64,000 nt of DNA, from assembly GCA_036845225.1 (NCBI GenBank), contig DAIUEJ010000009.1:1-64000 (forward strand), written 5' to 3'. The notes under the pieces were generated by a model that worked only from the letters and a program-made list of their open reading frames with translations, made no database searches and was not told where the DNA came from. Origin of the DNA: FEN-680 sp036845225. Lineage in GTDB: Bacteria > Actinomycetota > Geothermincolia > Fen-727 > Anoxymicrobiaceae. The translations under genes were made by a program, and so were the position numbers. Of the stretch, positions 1 through 7,821 are shown piece by piece (positions within the stretch are counted from its first letter, which is position 1; each line of letters opens with the position of its first letter).

Positions 1-8
1 CCCCCAGC

Positions 9-485
9 TCAGAAACAAGCTGTTGCCCCGCCCGCCGCGAAGAAAGCCGCGGCTCTGGCAACACGCTTTTCGGCCGGGGCCGCCGGCTTCTCGGCTTTCT
101 TCGCGGCGGGTTTCTTGGCGGCTGCCTTCTCGGCCTTCTTTGCCGCAGGCTTCCTGGCAGCCGGCTTCTCGGCTTTCTTCGCGGCGGGTTTCTTGGCGGC
201 TGCCTTCTTTGCTACCGGTTTCTTGGCGGCTGCCTTCTTTGCTACCGGTTTCTTGGCGACCGGTTTCTTGGCGGCCGGCTTCTTGGCCGCCTTCTTCTTC
301 TTGGGCTTCTCGATCTTCACCAGCTCGCGACCGAACGACCCCCTGACCTTGTTCGCGTCCTCCTGGGACACTGAAGAGAGGTTGGTCGGAGCGGGAATCT
401 CCAGCTTTCGCAGCCTGTCGGAGACCTCCCGGTTCGACTTCCTTAATTCAGTTGCAAGCTCGTGAACTCTTATTGTCTTGGCCAA
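9..485 (-). CDS. infB: Translation initiation factor IF-2, N-terminal part, interrupted at window edge
   Basis: This is the start of initiation factor IF-2, the GTPase that places initiator tRNA on the ribosome. Residues 1-50 match the IF-2 N-terminal helical domain (MAKTIRVHELATEL, then the NREVSDRLRKL region). They are followed by a lysine/alanine/proline repeat linker typical of high-GC IF-2. The start is TTG with GGAGAG about 10 nt upstream, 3 nt after the ylxR stop. The frame ends in TGA at 9-11, long before any GTPase domain. The last ~18 residues (ARAAAFFAAGG) read like the antisense of the AAKKPAAKK repeat. I infer that the reading frame is broken by a fold-back or assembly error, not by a natural stop. 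It is last in the rimP-nusA-ylxR-infB operon. Confidence 0.85.
   Translation of the reverse strand: MAKTIRVHELATELRKSNREVSDRLRKLEIPAPTNLSSVSQEDANKVRGSFGRELVKIEKPKKKKAAKKPAAKKPVAKKPVAKKAAAKKPVAKKAAAKKPAAKKAEKPAARKPAAKKAEKAAAKKPAAKKAEKPAAPAEKRVARAAAFFAAGGATACF
31..110. repeat. Inverted repeat inside the infB linker (19-bp arms)
   Basis: Bases 31-49 are the exact reverse complement of 92-110. The right arm is one copy of the repeat coding for KKPAAKKAEK, and another copy lies at 170-188. The left arm is therefore the same coding repeat in inverted orientation, which explains the nonsense end of the infB frame. Confidence 0.8.
189..248. repeat. Two 30-bp tandem repeats in infB
   Basis: Two identical 30-base units lie back to back (189-218 and 219-248). 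Each adds ten residues of the lysine/alanine-rich linker of IF-2. Partial copies continue to about 290. This is a slippage-prone coding repeat, not a CRISPR or mobile element. Confidence 0.8.
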
Positions 486-487
486 CT

Positions 488-733
488 TTACCTGCTCTCC
501 CTGGAAAGCAGCTCTATCCTTTCATAGACCTCTTCAGGGACTTTCGCGTGCAGGGCCCTGTCAATGCCGCCCTTCTCGCGCGCTCTGAGGCGGCACGCTT
601 CCTCGCTGCAGACGTACGCGCCGCGCCCCTGTAACTTAACATCACCCCGCGTGACCCTCCAACCTCCTGAATCGCCCACCCGGATCAGCTCGCTCTTTGG
701 CCTGACGGCGCCGCAGGCGACACATTTCCTCAT
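488..733 (-). CDS. ylxR: YlxR-family (DUF448) RNA-binding protein
   Basis: This small nucleic-acid-binding protein is nearly always encoded between nusA and infB. Its core starts MRKCVACGAVRPKSELIRV and carries the family's CxxC and a GRGAYVC motif followed by a basic helix. The ATG at 733 lies 13 nt after the nusA stop and gives 81 aa, the usual size. An upstream in-frame ATG at 793 has GGAGG 12 nt ahead and would add 20 residues overlapping the nusA tail, so the start is uncertain. Its role is inferred from the family: binding RNA or DNA and modulating RNase P or transcription. Confidence 0.85.
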   Translation of the reverse strand: MRKCVACGAVRPKSELIRVGDSGGWRVTRGDVKLQGRGAYVCSEEACRLRAREKGGIDRALHAKVPEEVYERIELLSRESR

Positions 734-746
734 GGGACATGCCAAA

Positions 747-2243
747 TCAGGCGCCTTCTTCTCCGTCTCCTTCGGCGGGTCCCTCAACGCCATCCGGCTC
801 GGCCGCCTCCTGGGCGGCTTCGGCCACAGCGGCTGCTACCTCGCTATCGGCGACCGGGGCCTCGAGCACTTCGATGAGCTCCTCTTCGCCTTCGGTCAAC
901 GGCTCGAGACTCGCGGCCTCGTCCGCCTCGGCCTCTTCGACGGCTTCGACTAGTTCCTCAACCTCTTCAACGACCTCGATGGCCTCAGCCTCTTCGACGG
1001 CCTCGACCAGTTCCTCGGCCTCTTCGGCCCCTTCAGGCGCCGCGGCCGCCGCGGCCTCCTCGAGGGGGGTCACCTCTTCTACCGTCACCGTTCCGGCCTC
1101 GATCATCTCACCCATCTTCTGGTGAGCGGGCATGCCGCAGAAGTCGGAGCCCGGCTTCGCCTTGTTCTTGCATCGGCGGCCCGAGGACGTGATGGCCCGG
1201 CACTGCCTGCAGTCATCGTCCGTCTGGCCCGCAAGCTCTCTCTCGGCCCTGATCGCCGCCGCCTCCATCGCCTGAGACTCGGAGAGTATGTCGATCCTCC
1301 AGCCGGTCAGCTTGGCCGCCAGCCTCGCGTTCTGGCCTTCCTTGCCGATGGCAAGAGAAAGCTGGTTGTCCGGGACTATCACCTCGGCGGTGAGGTTGTC
1401 CGGGTCCACGATCACCTCTTTGACCTTGGCCGGGCTTATAGCGTTGGCGACGAACTGGGCAGGGTCTTCTTTCCATTCGACGATGTCGACCTTCTCGCCG
1501 CGTAGCTCGCTCACGATCATCCGCACCCTGGACCCCTTGGCGCCCACGCAGGCGCCGACGGGGTCGACGTTGCTGTCATTTGACGCCACGGCAACCTTGG
1601 AGCGCTGTCCGCCCTCCCTGGCGACCGCCTTTATCTCGACCAGCCCCTCGTAGATCTCCGGGACCTCGAGTTCGAACAGCCGCTTGAGCAAGCCCGGGTG
1701 AGTGCGGGAGACCATGATCTGCGGCCCCTTGGTGGTCCGCCTCACGTCCACTATGTAAGTCTTGATCCTCGCCCCGTGCTCGTACCTCTCTCCTCGCACC
1801 TGCTCACTCGGCGGCAGCAGCGCCTCGACCTTGCCCAGGTCGACAAGCGTGTAACGCTGGTCGCTCTGCTGCACAATGCCGGTGACTATGTCGCCTTCGC
1901 GTCCGTGATACTCGTCGAACATGAGCTCGCGCTCAGCCTCCCGGATGCGCTGTATGATGACCTGCTTGGCGGTCTGCGCCGCGATGCGGCCGAAGTTCTC
2001 GGGGGTCACCTCCACCTCTTCAGGCTCGCCCGCCTCGTTGGGGCGTGTCTCGAAGACGCTGATTTCGCCGCTCTCCTCGTCTATGTCTATCCTGGCGTCG
2101 ATCTCTTCCTCTTCCTCGCCGGCGCAGTAGTTCTTCTTGTAAGACGTCAGGAGCGCGTCCTTGAGAGCATCAAGGACCGTCTCGACGCCCAGGCCCTTCT
2201 CGCGCTCGATCTGTTTCAACGCGTCCATCAATTTGAACTTCAC
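747..2243 (-). CDS. nusA: Transcription termination/antitermination factor NusA with C-terminal Cys/His motif
   Basis: NusA binds RNA polymerase and nascent RNA and modulates pausing, termination and antitermination. The N-terminal polymerase-binding domain spans about residues 1-115. An S1 domain (about 118-185) and two KH domains (about 215-330, with GACVGAKG and AIGKEGQNARLAAKL) follow. The C-terminus is odd: residues ~345-374 hold Cys345, Cys348, Cys358, Cys369 and His374 in a C-x2-C-x9-C-x10-C-x4-H pattern. After it comes ~125 residues of Glu/Ala/Val-rich acidic sequence with internal repeats. GTG at 2243 has AGGAAG 8 nt upstream. GTG at 2252 is also possible but sits too close to its ribosome-binding site. 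It is co-transcribed with rimP (13-22 nt gap). Confidence 0.95.
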   Translation of the reverse strand: MKFKLMDALKQIEREKGLGVETVLDALKDALLTSYKKNYCAGEEEEEIDARIDIDEESGEISVFETRPNEAGEPEEVEVTPENFGRIAAQTAKQVIIQRIREAERELMFDEYHGREGDIVTGIVQQSDQRYTLVDLGKVEALLPPSEQVRGERYEHGARIKTYIVDVRRTTKGPQIMVSRTHPGLLKRLFELEVPEIYEGLVEIKAVAREGGQRSKVAVASNDSNVDPVGACVGAKGSRVRMIVSELRGEKVDIVEWKEDPAQFVANAISPAKVKEVIVDPDNLTAEVIVPDNQLSLAIGKEGQNARLAAKLTGWRIDILSESQAMEAAAIRAERELAGQTDDDCRQCRAITSSGRRCKNKAKPGSDFCGMPAHQKMGEMIEAGTVTVEEVTPLEEAAAAAAPEGAEEAEELVEAVEEAEAIEVVEEVEELVEAVEEAEADEAASLEPLTEGEEELIEVLEAPVADSEVAAAVAEAAQEAAEPDGVEGPAEGDGEEGA

Positions 2244-2265
2244 TTCTAACACTTCCTGGTTGCCG

Positions 2266-2733
2266 CTACCACGGCAGCTCGGGGTCCAGGCGGGCAGACG
2301 CTATTGCCTCGTATTTGAGGTCCATCTGCTCTGCGCCGAGGTCCAGCTTGACCGATTCCTCCCCGGCATCCCTCACGATGCCCCTGAAGCTCCGGCGGCC
2401 CTCGTACGGCTGCCGCAGGTTCACCTTCACGCGCTTCCCGACGCTTCTCGCGAAATCCGCGGGCCTCTTGAGAGGCCTGTCGAGGCCGGGGCTCATGACC
2501 TCCAGTACGTACGGCCCCGGAACCACGTCCTCCCGGTCCAGCACCTGGGCGATCATATCGCTTGCCGACGCGCAGTCCTCGAGCGTCACCCCGCCTCGGG
2601 AGTCCACGGAAATCCGCAAAAAAGTGCGACCCCTATCCCTGGTGATGCCGACGTCCACGACCTCCAGCGATAAACCTCGCATCAGGTCTCCGGTCGCCTC
2701 GACCACCCTGTCGTAAAGGTCGCCGCCCTTCAC
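2266..2733 (-). CDS. rimP: Ribosome maturation factor RimP
   Basis: RimP assists assembly of the 30S subunit. The 155-aa length is normal. The N-terminal alpha/beta domain includes DRGRTFLRISVDSRGG and the conserved segment YVLEVMSPGLDRPLKRPADF. The C-terminal SH3-like domain follows from about residue 90. The start is GTG with GGGAGG 7 nt upstream. It is first in the rimP-nusA-ylxR-infB operon, and an intrinsic terminator lies only 26 nt upstream of its start. Confidence 0.95.
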   Translation of the reverse strand: MKGGDLYDRVVEATGDLMRGLSLEVVDVGITRDRGRTFLRISVDSRGGVTLEDCASASDMIAQVLDREDVVPGPYVLEVMSPGLDRPLKRPADFARSVGKRVKVNLRQPYEGRRSFRGIVRDAGEESVKLDLGAEQMDLKYEAIASARLDPELPW

Positions 2734-2759
2734 GGTGCTCCCTCCCGGAAGGCGCTACG

Positions 2760-2789
2760 GTAAATAAAAAGTGGGCAACCTCGCCCACT
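2760..2789 (-). terminator. Intrinsic terminator between secG and rimP
   Basis: Stem AGTGGGC/GCCCACT (2770-2776 with 2783-2789) has a 6-nt loop and is followed on the minus strand by TTTTTATTTAC. It ends the gap-pgk-tpiA-gpmI-secG transcript. Because the only visible promoter for rimP lies upstream of it, it may also act in the rimP leader. Confidence 0.8.
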
Positions 2790-2818
2790 CAAAAAGAGCG
2801 CTTTCACAATTCATAATT

Positions 2819-2847
2819 AGGTTAGCACAAAGAGGGCTTTCACGCAA
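2819..2847 (-). promoter_or_regulatory. Candidate promoter for rimP operon
   Basis: TTGCGT (2842-2847) and TAACCT (2819-2824) are separated by exactly 17 nt on the minus strand. The match is moderate. The predicted start near 2812 would place the 2760-2789 terminator hairpin inside the leader RNA. Confidence 0.35.
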
Positions 2848-2889
2848 CGTCGCGGAGCGTGCCGCGGGACTGTTTCTGGCAGGCGGATA

Positions 2890-3198
2890 TCAGCCGAAAA
2901 GGGCTACTTTCAGCATCAGGCTGGAGGGCGCGGTGGAGGGCGTGGTAGTGGTCGTCGTCGACGGGGCCAGCATCCAGACCAGGAGCAGTGTGGTGACGGC
3001 GAAGACGATGCCCAGTACTATCGTTATGCGGTCCAGGTTCTTCTCGACGATGGAGGACCCCGAGAACAGGCTGGCGCTCGAGCCTCCCAGCACGCTCGCG
3101 AGCCCTCCGCCTTTCCCCGAGTGCAGCAGGACAGACACTATCAGCGCGGCGGACACGGTTATGTGGATTATCAGAACGATTACCTTAAATACGCCCAT
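2890..3198 (-). CDS. secG: Preprotein translocase subunit SecG
   Basis: SecG is the small membrane subunit of the SecYEG export channel. It has two transmembrane helices (about residues 3-25 and 57-78) joined by a cytoplasmic loop with the family signature HSGKGGGLASVLGG, followed by a Thr-rich tail. The 102-aa length is slightly longer than usual because of that tail. It starts ATG 17 nt after the gpmI stop with little Shine-Dalgarno sequence. The position at the end of a glycolytic operon is a conserved arrangement in Gram-positive bacteria. Confidence 0.92.
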   Translation of the reverse strand: MGVFKVIVLIIHITVSAALIVSVLLHSGKGGGLASVLGGSSASLFSGSSIVEKNLDRITIVLGIVFAVTTLLLVWMLAPSTTTTTTPSTAPSSLMLKVALFG

Positions 3199-3215
3199 AA
3201 CATGTGATTGTAGGG

Positions 3216-4748
3216 TTAAGGCCCGGCGCGCGCAACCGGAACGAACAACGAGCGGCCGGTCATCTCGCGCGGCTGCGGCAGCCCTATCTCCTCCAGCACC
3301 GTAGGCGCGATGTCCCCCAGCGAGCCCCCTGACCGCAGTGCGCGCTTCTCCGGCGTCACGTTTATGAACGGGACGGGCGAAGTGGAGTGGGCAGTGCAGA
3401 CGTGGTGGTGCTCGAGCATCTGGTCCGCGTTCCCGTGGTCGGCCGTGATAAAGCCGGCGCCGCCGGCCTCGAGGACCGCGTCGAGTACTTTCCCCACGCA
3501 GGCGTCCACGGTCTCGACCGCTTTCACGGCGGCGTCCATGAAGCCGGTGTGCCCCACCATGTCGCAGTTGGCGAAATTGAGGACGATGAAGTCGTAGGCG
3601 CCGCCGCGCACGCGCCGCACCGCCTCCTCAGCGACCTCGGCCGCGCTCATCTCGGGCTTCATGTCGTAGGTCGCCACCTTCGGCGAAGGGATCAGCACCC
3701 TGTCCTCCCCCGGCTTGGGCTCCTCGATACCGCCGTTGAAAAAGTAGGTCACGTGAGCGTACTTCTCGGTTTCCGCTATGTGGAGCTGGGTCTTGTGGTT
3801 GGCGGCGAGGACGTCGGCGAGGGTCATCTTCACCTTCTCTGGCGGGAAGGCGACGACCACGCCGTACTGGTCGTCGTACTCGGTCATGGTCACCAGGTAA
3901 GGAAAGACTGCTTCCCCCCTGTCGAACCTGTCAAAGCTCTTCTCGATGAGAGCCTCCGTGAGCTGCCTCGGCCGGTCCGGCCGGAAGTTGAAGAAGATCA
4001 CCGAGTCCAACGGCGCCATGGGCACACGCTCTCCGACCACCCTGGGGAGGAGGAACTCGTCGTCCTTGCCCTCGCTGTAGGAATCGTTGACGGCGTCCAC
4101 CCCGGTGGCGACGGACGTCCCCTCCGCGTGGACGATGGCATCGTAGGACAGCCTTGTGCGCTCCCACCTGTTATCGCGGTCCATCGCGTAGTAGCGCCCG
4201 GCGATGGTGCGGATCTTTCCCACCCCGTCAGTGGCGTATGCGTCCAGCTCTTCGACGTACTTGAGGGCGCTCCGGGGCGGCACGTCCCTGCCGTCCAGGA
4301 AAGCATGGGTGACCACCCGGCTGAGCCCGGCGTCGCGCGCCATGTCGATAAGCGCGAACAGGTGCCTGATGTGACTGTGGACCCCGCCGTCGGACAGCAG
4401 GCCCAGCAGGTGGAGCGTCCCGCCTGTCTCTTTCGCGCGTTCGATGGCGCTCCGCAGTGCCTTGTTCCTGAAGAAAGAGCCGTCGTCGATCGCGTAATTG
4501 ATGCGCTGGTAATCCTGGAGGACCAGCCGTCCGGCCCCGATATTGAGGTGCCCCACCTCGGAGTTGCCCATCTGTCCCGCGGGGAGCCCTACCGCCTCGC
4601 CCGACGAGCCCAGCTCGGTCGTGGGGTATTCGTGCATCAACCGGTCCATGACCGGGGTGGAGGCGAGGGCGATCGCGCTGGTGTCGTCGCGCGGCCCCAC
4701 CCCCCAGCCGTCCAGGATCATGAGGATGAACGGCCGCGGGACCGTCAA
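3216..4748 (-). CDS. gpmI: 2,3-bisphosphoglycerate-independent phosphoglycerate mutase
   Basis: The enzyme interconverts 3- and 2-phosphoglycerate using two Mn ions and a phosphoserine intermediate. The catalytic Ser63 is in GQMGNSEVGHLNIGAGR. The N-terminal metal motif is LMILDGWG, and the C-terminal metal cluster contains DGGVHSH, FANCDMVGHTG and ITADHGNAD. The 510-aa length is typical. The start is TTG overlapping the tpiA stop by four bases (TTGA), preceded by GGTGAGG. It is the fourth gene of the gap-pgk-tpiA-gpmI-secG operon. Confidence 0.97.
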   Translation of the reverse strand: MTVPRPFILMILDGWGVGPRDDTSAIALASTPVMDRLMHEYPTTELGSSGEAVGLPAGQMGNSEVGHLNIGAGRLVLQDYQRINYAIDDGSFFRNKALRSAIERAKETGGTLHLLGLLSDGGVHSHIRHLFALIDMARDAGLSRVVTHAFLDGRDVPPRSALKYVEELDAYATDGVGKIRTIAGRYYAMDRDNRWERTRLSYDAIVHAEGTSVATGVDAVNDSYSEGKDDEFLLPRVVGERVPMAPLDSVIFFNFRPDRPRQLTEALIEKSFDRFDRGEAVFPYLVTMTEYDDQYGVVVAFPPEKVKMTLADVLAANHKTQLHIAETEKYAHVTYFFNGGIEEPKPGEDRVLIPSPKVATYDMKPEMSAAEVAEEAVRRVRGGAYDFIVLNFANCDMVGHTGFMDAAVKAVETVDACVGKVLDAVLEAGGAGFITADHGNADQMLEHHHVCTAHSTSPVPFINVTPEKRALRSGGSLGDIAPTVLEEIGLPQPREMTGRSLFVPVARAGP

Positions 4749-5515
4749 TTAAACCTCACCAGTCGCGCAAAATCGCCGGGCTTGAGGCTGGCGCCGCCGA
4801 CCAGCGCGCCGTCGATGTTGGGCATGGACATCAGCTCGTCGACATTGGACGGGCTGACGCTGCCGCCGTACTGGATGCGCAGGCCGTCGGCGAGGCCCCT
4901 GTCGTAGATGTCGGCCACTGTCTCCCTGATCAGCGAGCAGACCTCGTCGGCGTCCTCGGAGGTCGCCGCCATGCCGGTCCCGATGGCCCAGATCGGCTCG
5001 TAGGCGATGATGACGTGGGAGGCCTCGGCGTTCGGGATCTCGAAGAGCCCGCATTTGACCTGGTTGGTCACGATGTTGCCGGTCTCGCCCGCCTCGCGCT
5101 GCTTGAGGGTCTCGCCGCAGCACATGATCGGGGTGAGGCCGTGGGCGATCGCGGAAGATACCTTGCGGTTGACCCCCTGGTCCGTCTCCCCGAAAAGCTG
5201 CCTGCGCTCGGAGTGCCCTATGATCACGTACTGGACTCCGAAGTCCAGAAGCATCGTGGGCGAGACCTCGCCGGTGTATGCCCCCGACTCCTCCCAGTGC
5301 ATGTTCTGGGCCCCCAGCCCGAGCTTCATGTCGCCGTCGCGTATCGCGGAGGCTACCGCCGGTATGTCAACGAACGGCGGGCAGACCACGGCATCGACCG
5401 CGTCGTAGCCGTCGATCTCTTTGTAGAGGTCGTTCACCAGCGCGACTGCCTGGCTGCTCGTGAGGTTCATCTTCCAGTTCCCGGCGATGACAGGTTTTCT
5501 CAAGGCGGCCTCCAT
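4745..5515 (-). CDS. tpiA: Triose-phosphate isomerase
   Basis: The enzyme interconverts dihydroxyacetone phosphate and glyceraldehyde 3-phosphate. It is a TIM barrel with Lys15 (AGNWKMN), catalytic His101 (GHSERR) and catalytic Glu173 in AYEPIWAIGTG, plus the phosphate-binding end QYGGSVSPSN and ALVGGASL. ATG at 5515 gives 256 aa. TTG at 5503 (RKPVIAGNWKMN) has a better GGAGG 5 nt ahead and may be the true start. It sits 11 nt after pgk and overlaps gpmI by four bases. Confidence 0.96.
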   Translation of the reverse strand: MEAALRKPVIAGNWKMNLTSSQAVALVNDLYKEIDGYDAVDAVVCPPFVDIPAVASAIRDGDMKLGLGAQNMHWEESGAYTGEVSPTMLLDFGVQYVIIGHSERRQLFGETDQGVNRKVSSAIAHGLTPIMCCGETLKQREAGETGNIVTNQVKCGLFEIPNAEASHVIIAYEPIWAIGTGMAATSEDADEVCSLIRETVADIYDRGLADGLRIQYGGSVSPSNVDELMSMPNIDGALVGGASLKPGDFARLVRFN

Positions 5516-5526
5516 TCTCGTTCCGG

Positions 5527-6717
5527 CTACTTGTCGTTGAGGGCCTCGACTGCGGGCAGCTTCTTCCCCTCCAGCAGGCGCATGGCGGCGCCGCCACCGG
5601 TGGACACGAAGTCCATCTTGCCCTCCAGGCCGTACTGGCGCAGAGCCGCGTCCGAGTCTCCCCCTCCCACCACGGTCGTGGCACTGGCGTTGGCGATGCA
5701 CTCGGCGATGCTCTTGGTGCCGTTGGCGAACGACGGCCACTCGAACACGCCCATGGGCCCGTTCCAGAAGATCGTCTTCGCCTCGTTGAGTATCACGCAG
5801 AACTTCTCGACGGTCGCCGGGCCGATGTCCAGCCCCATCCACCCCGGCGGGATGGACTCGGTGGGCACCACCTTGAAGTTGGCGTCCTTGTCGAACCGGT
5901 CGGCGACGACGAAGTCTATAGGCACCATGACCTTGACGCCCTTCTTGCGCGCCTTCTTCATGGTGTTGGAGATCTGCTGGAGCTGGTCCTCCTCTATCAC
6001 AGACTGCCCGATCTCGAGGCCCATGCTCCTGATCACGGTGAAGCACATGCCTCCGCCGGTGAGTATGAAGTCCGCGATCTCCAGGAAGCTGTCGATCACG
6101 CCCAGCTTGTCGGATATCTTGTTGCCCCCCAGCACGACCGCGAACGGCCTGGCCGGCTCCTCGAGCAGGCCGCCGAGCGTCTCCAGCTCCTTCTCCATGA
6201 GGAGTCCCATCACGGAAGGGAGGTAGCGCGTCACGCCGACGGTTGAAGCATGCGCGCGGTGGCTGGTCCCGAACGCGTCGTTGACGTAGATGTCGGCGAG
6301 ATCGGCCAGTTGCTTCGCAAAGTCCGGCAGGTTCTCCCGCTCGCCCGGATAGAAACGCAGGTTCTCCAGCAGGATTATCTTGTCGGGATTGTCCTTGATG
6401 GCCTCTTTGACCCTCGGGCCTACGCTCTCCTTCAGGCTCACCACCGGATAGTTGATGAGCTCGGCGAGCCTCTTTCCGACAGGGCCCATCCGCAGGCTCT
6501 CCACGACCTGGCCCTTGGGCCTGCCGAGGTGGGACATCAGTATGGGCCTGGCCTTGTGGTCGAGCAGGTACTGGATGGTGGGCAGCGCGCCCCGTATGCG
6601 CGTATCGTCGGCCACGTTGCGCTCGATGTCGAGAGGTACGTTGAAGTCGACGCGCACGAGCACCTTCTTGCCCGTGACTTCGATATCCTCGAGGGTCTTC
6701 TTTGGGGGTTGGAGCAT
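5527..6717 (-). CDS. pgk: Phosphoglycerate kinase
   Basis: The enzyme transfers phosphate from 1,3-bisphosphoglycerate to ADP. The 396-aa length matches the bacterial family. Substrate-binding segments are visible: VLVRVDFNVPLD, HLGRPKG and LLENLRFYPGE in the N-domain. The C-domain carries VVLGGNKISDKLGVID (usually GGAKVSDK), FWNGPMGVFEWPSF and STGGGAAMRLLEG. ATG is preceded by GGGGAC. It lies 9 nt after the gap stop. Confidence 0.97.
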   Translation of the reverse strand: MLQPPKKTLEDIEVTGKKVLVRVDFNVPLDIERNVADDTRIRGALPTIQYLLDHKARPILMSHLGRPKGQVVESLRMGPVGKRLAELINYPVVSLKESVGPRVKEAIKDNPDKIILLENLRFYPGERENLPDFAKQLADLADIYVNDAFGTSHRAHASTVGVTRYLPSVMGLLMEKELETLGGLLEEPARPFAVVLGGNKISDKLGVIDSFLEIADFILTGGGMCFTVIRSMGLEIGQSVIEEDQLQQISNTMKKARKKGVKVMVPIDFVVADRFDKDANFKVVPTESIPPGWMGLDIGPATVEKFCVILNEAKTIFWNGPMGVFEWPSFANGTKSIAECIANASATTVVGGGDSDAALRQYGLEGKMDFVSTGGGAAMRLLEGKKLPAVEALNDK

Positions 6718-6726
6718 CTGAGTCCC

Positions 6727-7728
6727 CTACGCCATGATGAACTTGATCAGGTCGACGACCCTGTTCGAGTAACCCCATTCGTTGTCGTACCAGGTCATGA
6801 CCTTCACCAGGTTCCCCATGACCATGGTCGATTGAGCGTCGAATATCGAGGAGTAGGGGCTGCCTACCACGTCGATGGACACGATGGGGTCCTCGGTGTA
6901 GGCGAGGATGCCCTTCATGCGCCCCTTGTCCGCCGCCGATTCCACCGCGTTGTTGACCTCGGCCACCGTGACCTCGCGGTTGAGTATCGCCACCAGGTCG
7001 ACGATCGACGCGTCGAACGTCGGCACCCTCATCGCGACGCCGTCGATCTTGCCCTTCATCTCCGGGATCACCAGCGCGGTCGCGCGCGCTGCGCCGGTGG
7101 AGGTGGGGATTATCGACATGCCGGCCGCCCTGGCGCGCCTCAGGTCCTTGTGTGGAGCGTCCAGGATGACCTGGTCGTTGGTGTAAGCGTGAATGGTGGT
7201 CATGTACGCCCGCTCGATGCCGAAGCTGTCGAGGAGCACCTTCACCAGCGGCACCAGGCCGTTGGTGGTGCAGGAGGCGTTGGAGATCACGTGGTGCTTG
7301 GCCTTGTCGTACGCGTCCTCGTTGACGCCCAGCACCATGGTGATGTCGGGTTCGGTCGCCGGAGCGGAGATGATGACCTTCTCGGCGCCGGCCGTGATGT
7401 GCTTGGCGGCCTTGTCGCGGTGGGTGAAGAGCCCTGTCGACTCCACGACCACGTCGACGTTCAGCTCTTTCCAGGGGAGCTTCTCGGGGTCTCTCTCGGA
7501 AAGGACCCGCACCTCTTTGTCATCGATGACAAGCACGCCCTCGTGTCCTGTCTCGACGCTGCCGCAATAGGTGCCGTGCACCGAGTCGTACTTGAACAGG
7601 TGCCTCATGACCTTGGCATCCGTGAGGTCGTTTATCGCGACGAACTCGATGTCCGGGTCCGAGATCCCGGCGCGTGTGACGAGCCTGCCGATCCTCCCGA
7701 AACCGTTGATTCCTACCCTGACTGCCAT
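6727..7728 (-). CDS. gap: Type I glyceraldehyde-3-phosphate dehydrogenase
   Basis: The enzyme oxidises glyceraldehyde 3-phosphate to 1,3-bisphosphoglycerate with NAD. The Rossmann start is VGINGFGRIGRLVTRA. The catalytic Cys153 is in ISNASCTTNGLVP, and the STGAARA and WYDNEWGYSNRV motifs are intact. The 333-aa length is standard. ATG follows AGGGG at 8 nt. It is the first gene of the glycolytic operon and has its own promoter at 7767-7775. No GapR/CggR-type repressor gene is nearby. Confidence 0.97.
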   Translation of the reverse strand: MAVRVGINGFGRIGRLVTRAGISDPDIEFVAINDLTDAKVMRHLFKYDSVHGTYCGSVETGHEGVLVIDDKEVRVLSERDPEKLPWKELNVDVVVESTGLFTHRDKAAKHITAGAEKVIISAPATEPDITMVLGVNEDAYDKAKHHVISNASCTTNGLVPLVKVLLDSFGIERAYMTTIHAYTNDQVILDAPHKDLRRARAAGMSIIPTSTGAARATALVIPEMKGKIDGVAMRVPTFDASIVDLVAILNREVTVAEVNNAVESAADKGRMKGILAYTEDPIVSIDVVGSPYSSIFDAQSTMVMGNLVKVMTWYDNEWGYSNRVVDLIKFIMA

Positions 7729-7766
7729 CTCTTACACCCCTTTCTCCCCTGCGTCCCGTGGCCAAC

Positions 7767-7775
7767 ATTATATCA
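7767..7775 (-). promoter_or_regulatory. Extended -10 promoter of the gap operon
   Basis: TGATATAAT on the minus strand is a perfect TATAAT with an upstream TGn extension and no clear -35 box. It lies about 40 nt before the gap start. A small hairpin at 7785-7800 (AAGAGG/CCTCTT) just upstream lacks a T-run and may weakly end whiA transcription. Confidence 0.7.
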
Positions 7776-7821
7776 GTACTGGCAAAGAGGTTCGCCTCTT
7801 GGGGGCCTTTTCCCGCCTCGT

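Noticed and set aside
189..290. Short tandem repeats that could suggest a CRISPR array
   Set aside because: Units are directly adjacent with no unique spacers and encode an in-frame lysine-alanine linker.
3387..4907. 506-codon open frame on the plus strand opposite gpmI
   Set aside because: High GC leaves long antisense frames open; the minus strand has a full conserved gpmI and the plus product has no recognisable domain.
4745..6778. Long minus-strand frame combining tpiA with upstream sequence
   Set aside because: The N-terminal 420 residues are out-of-frame pgk; the tpiA protein starts at 5515.
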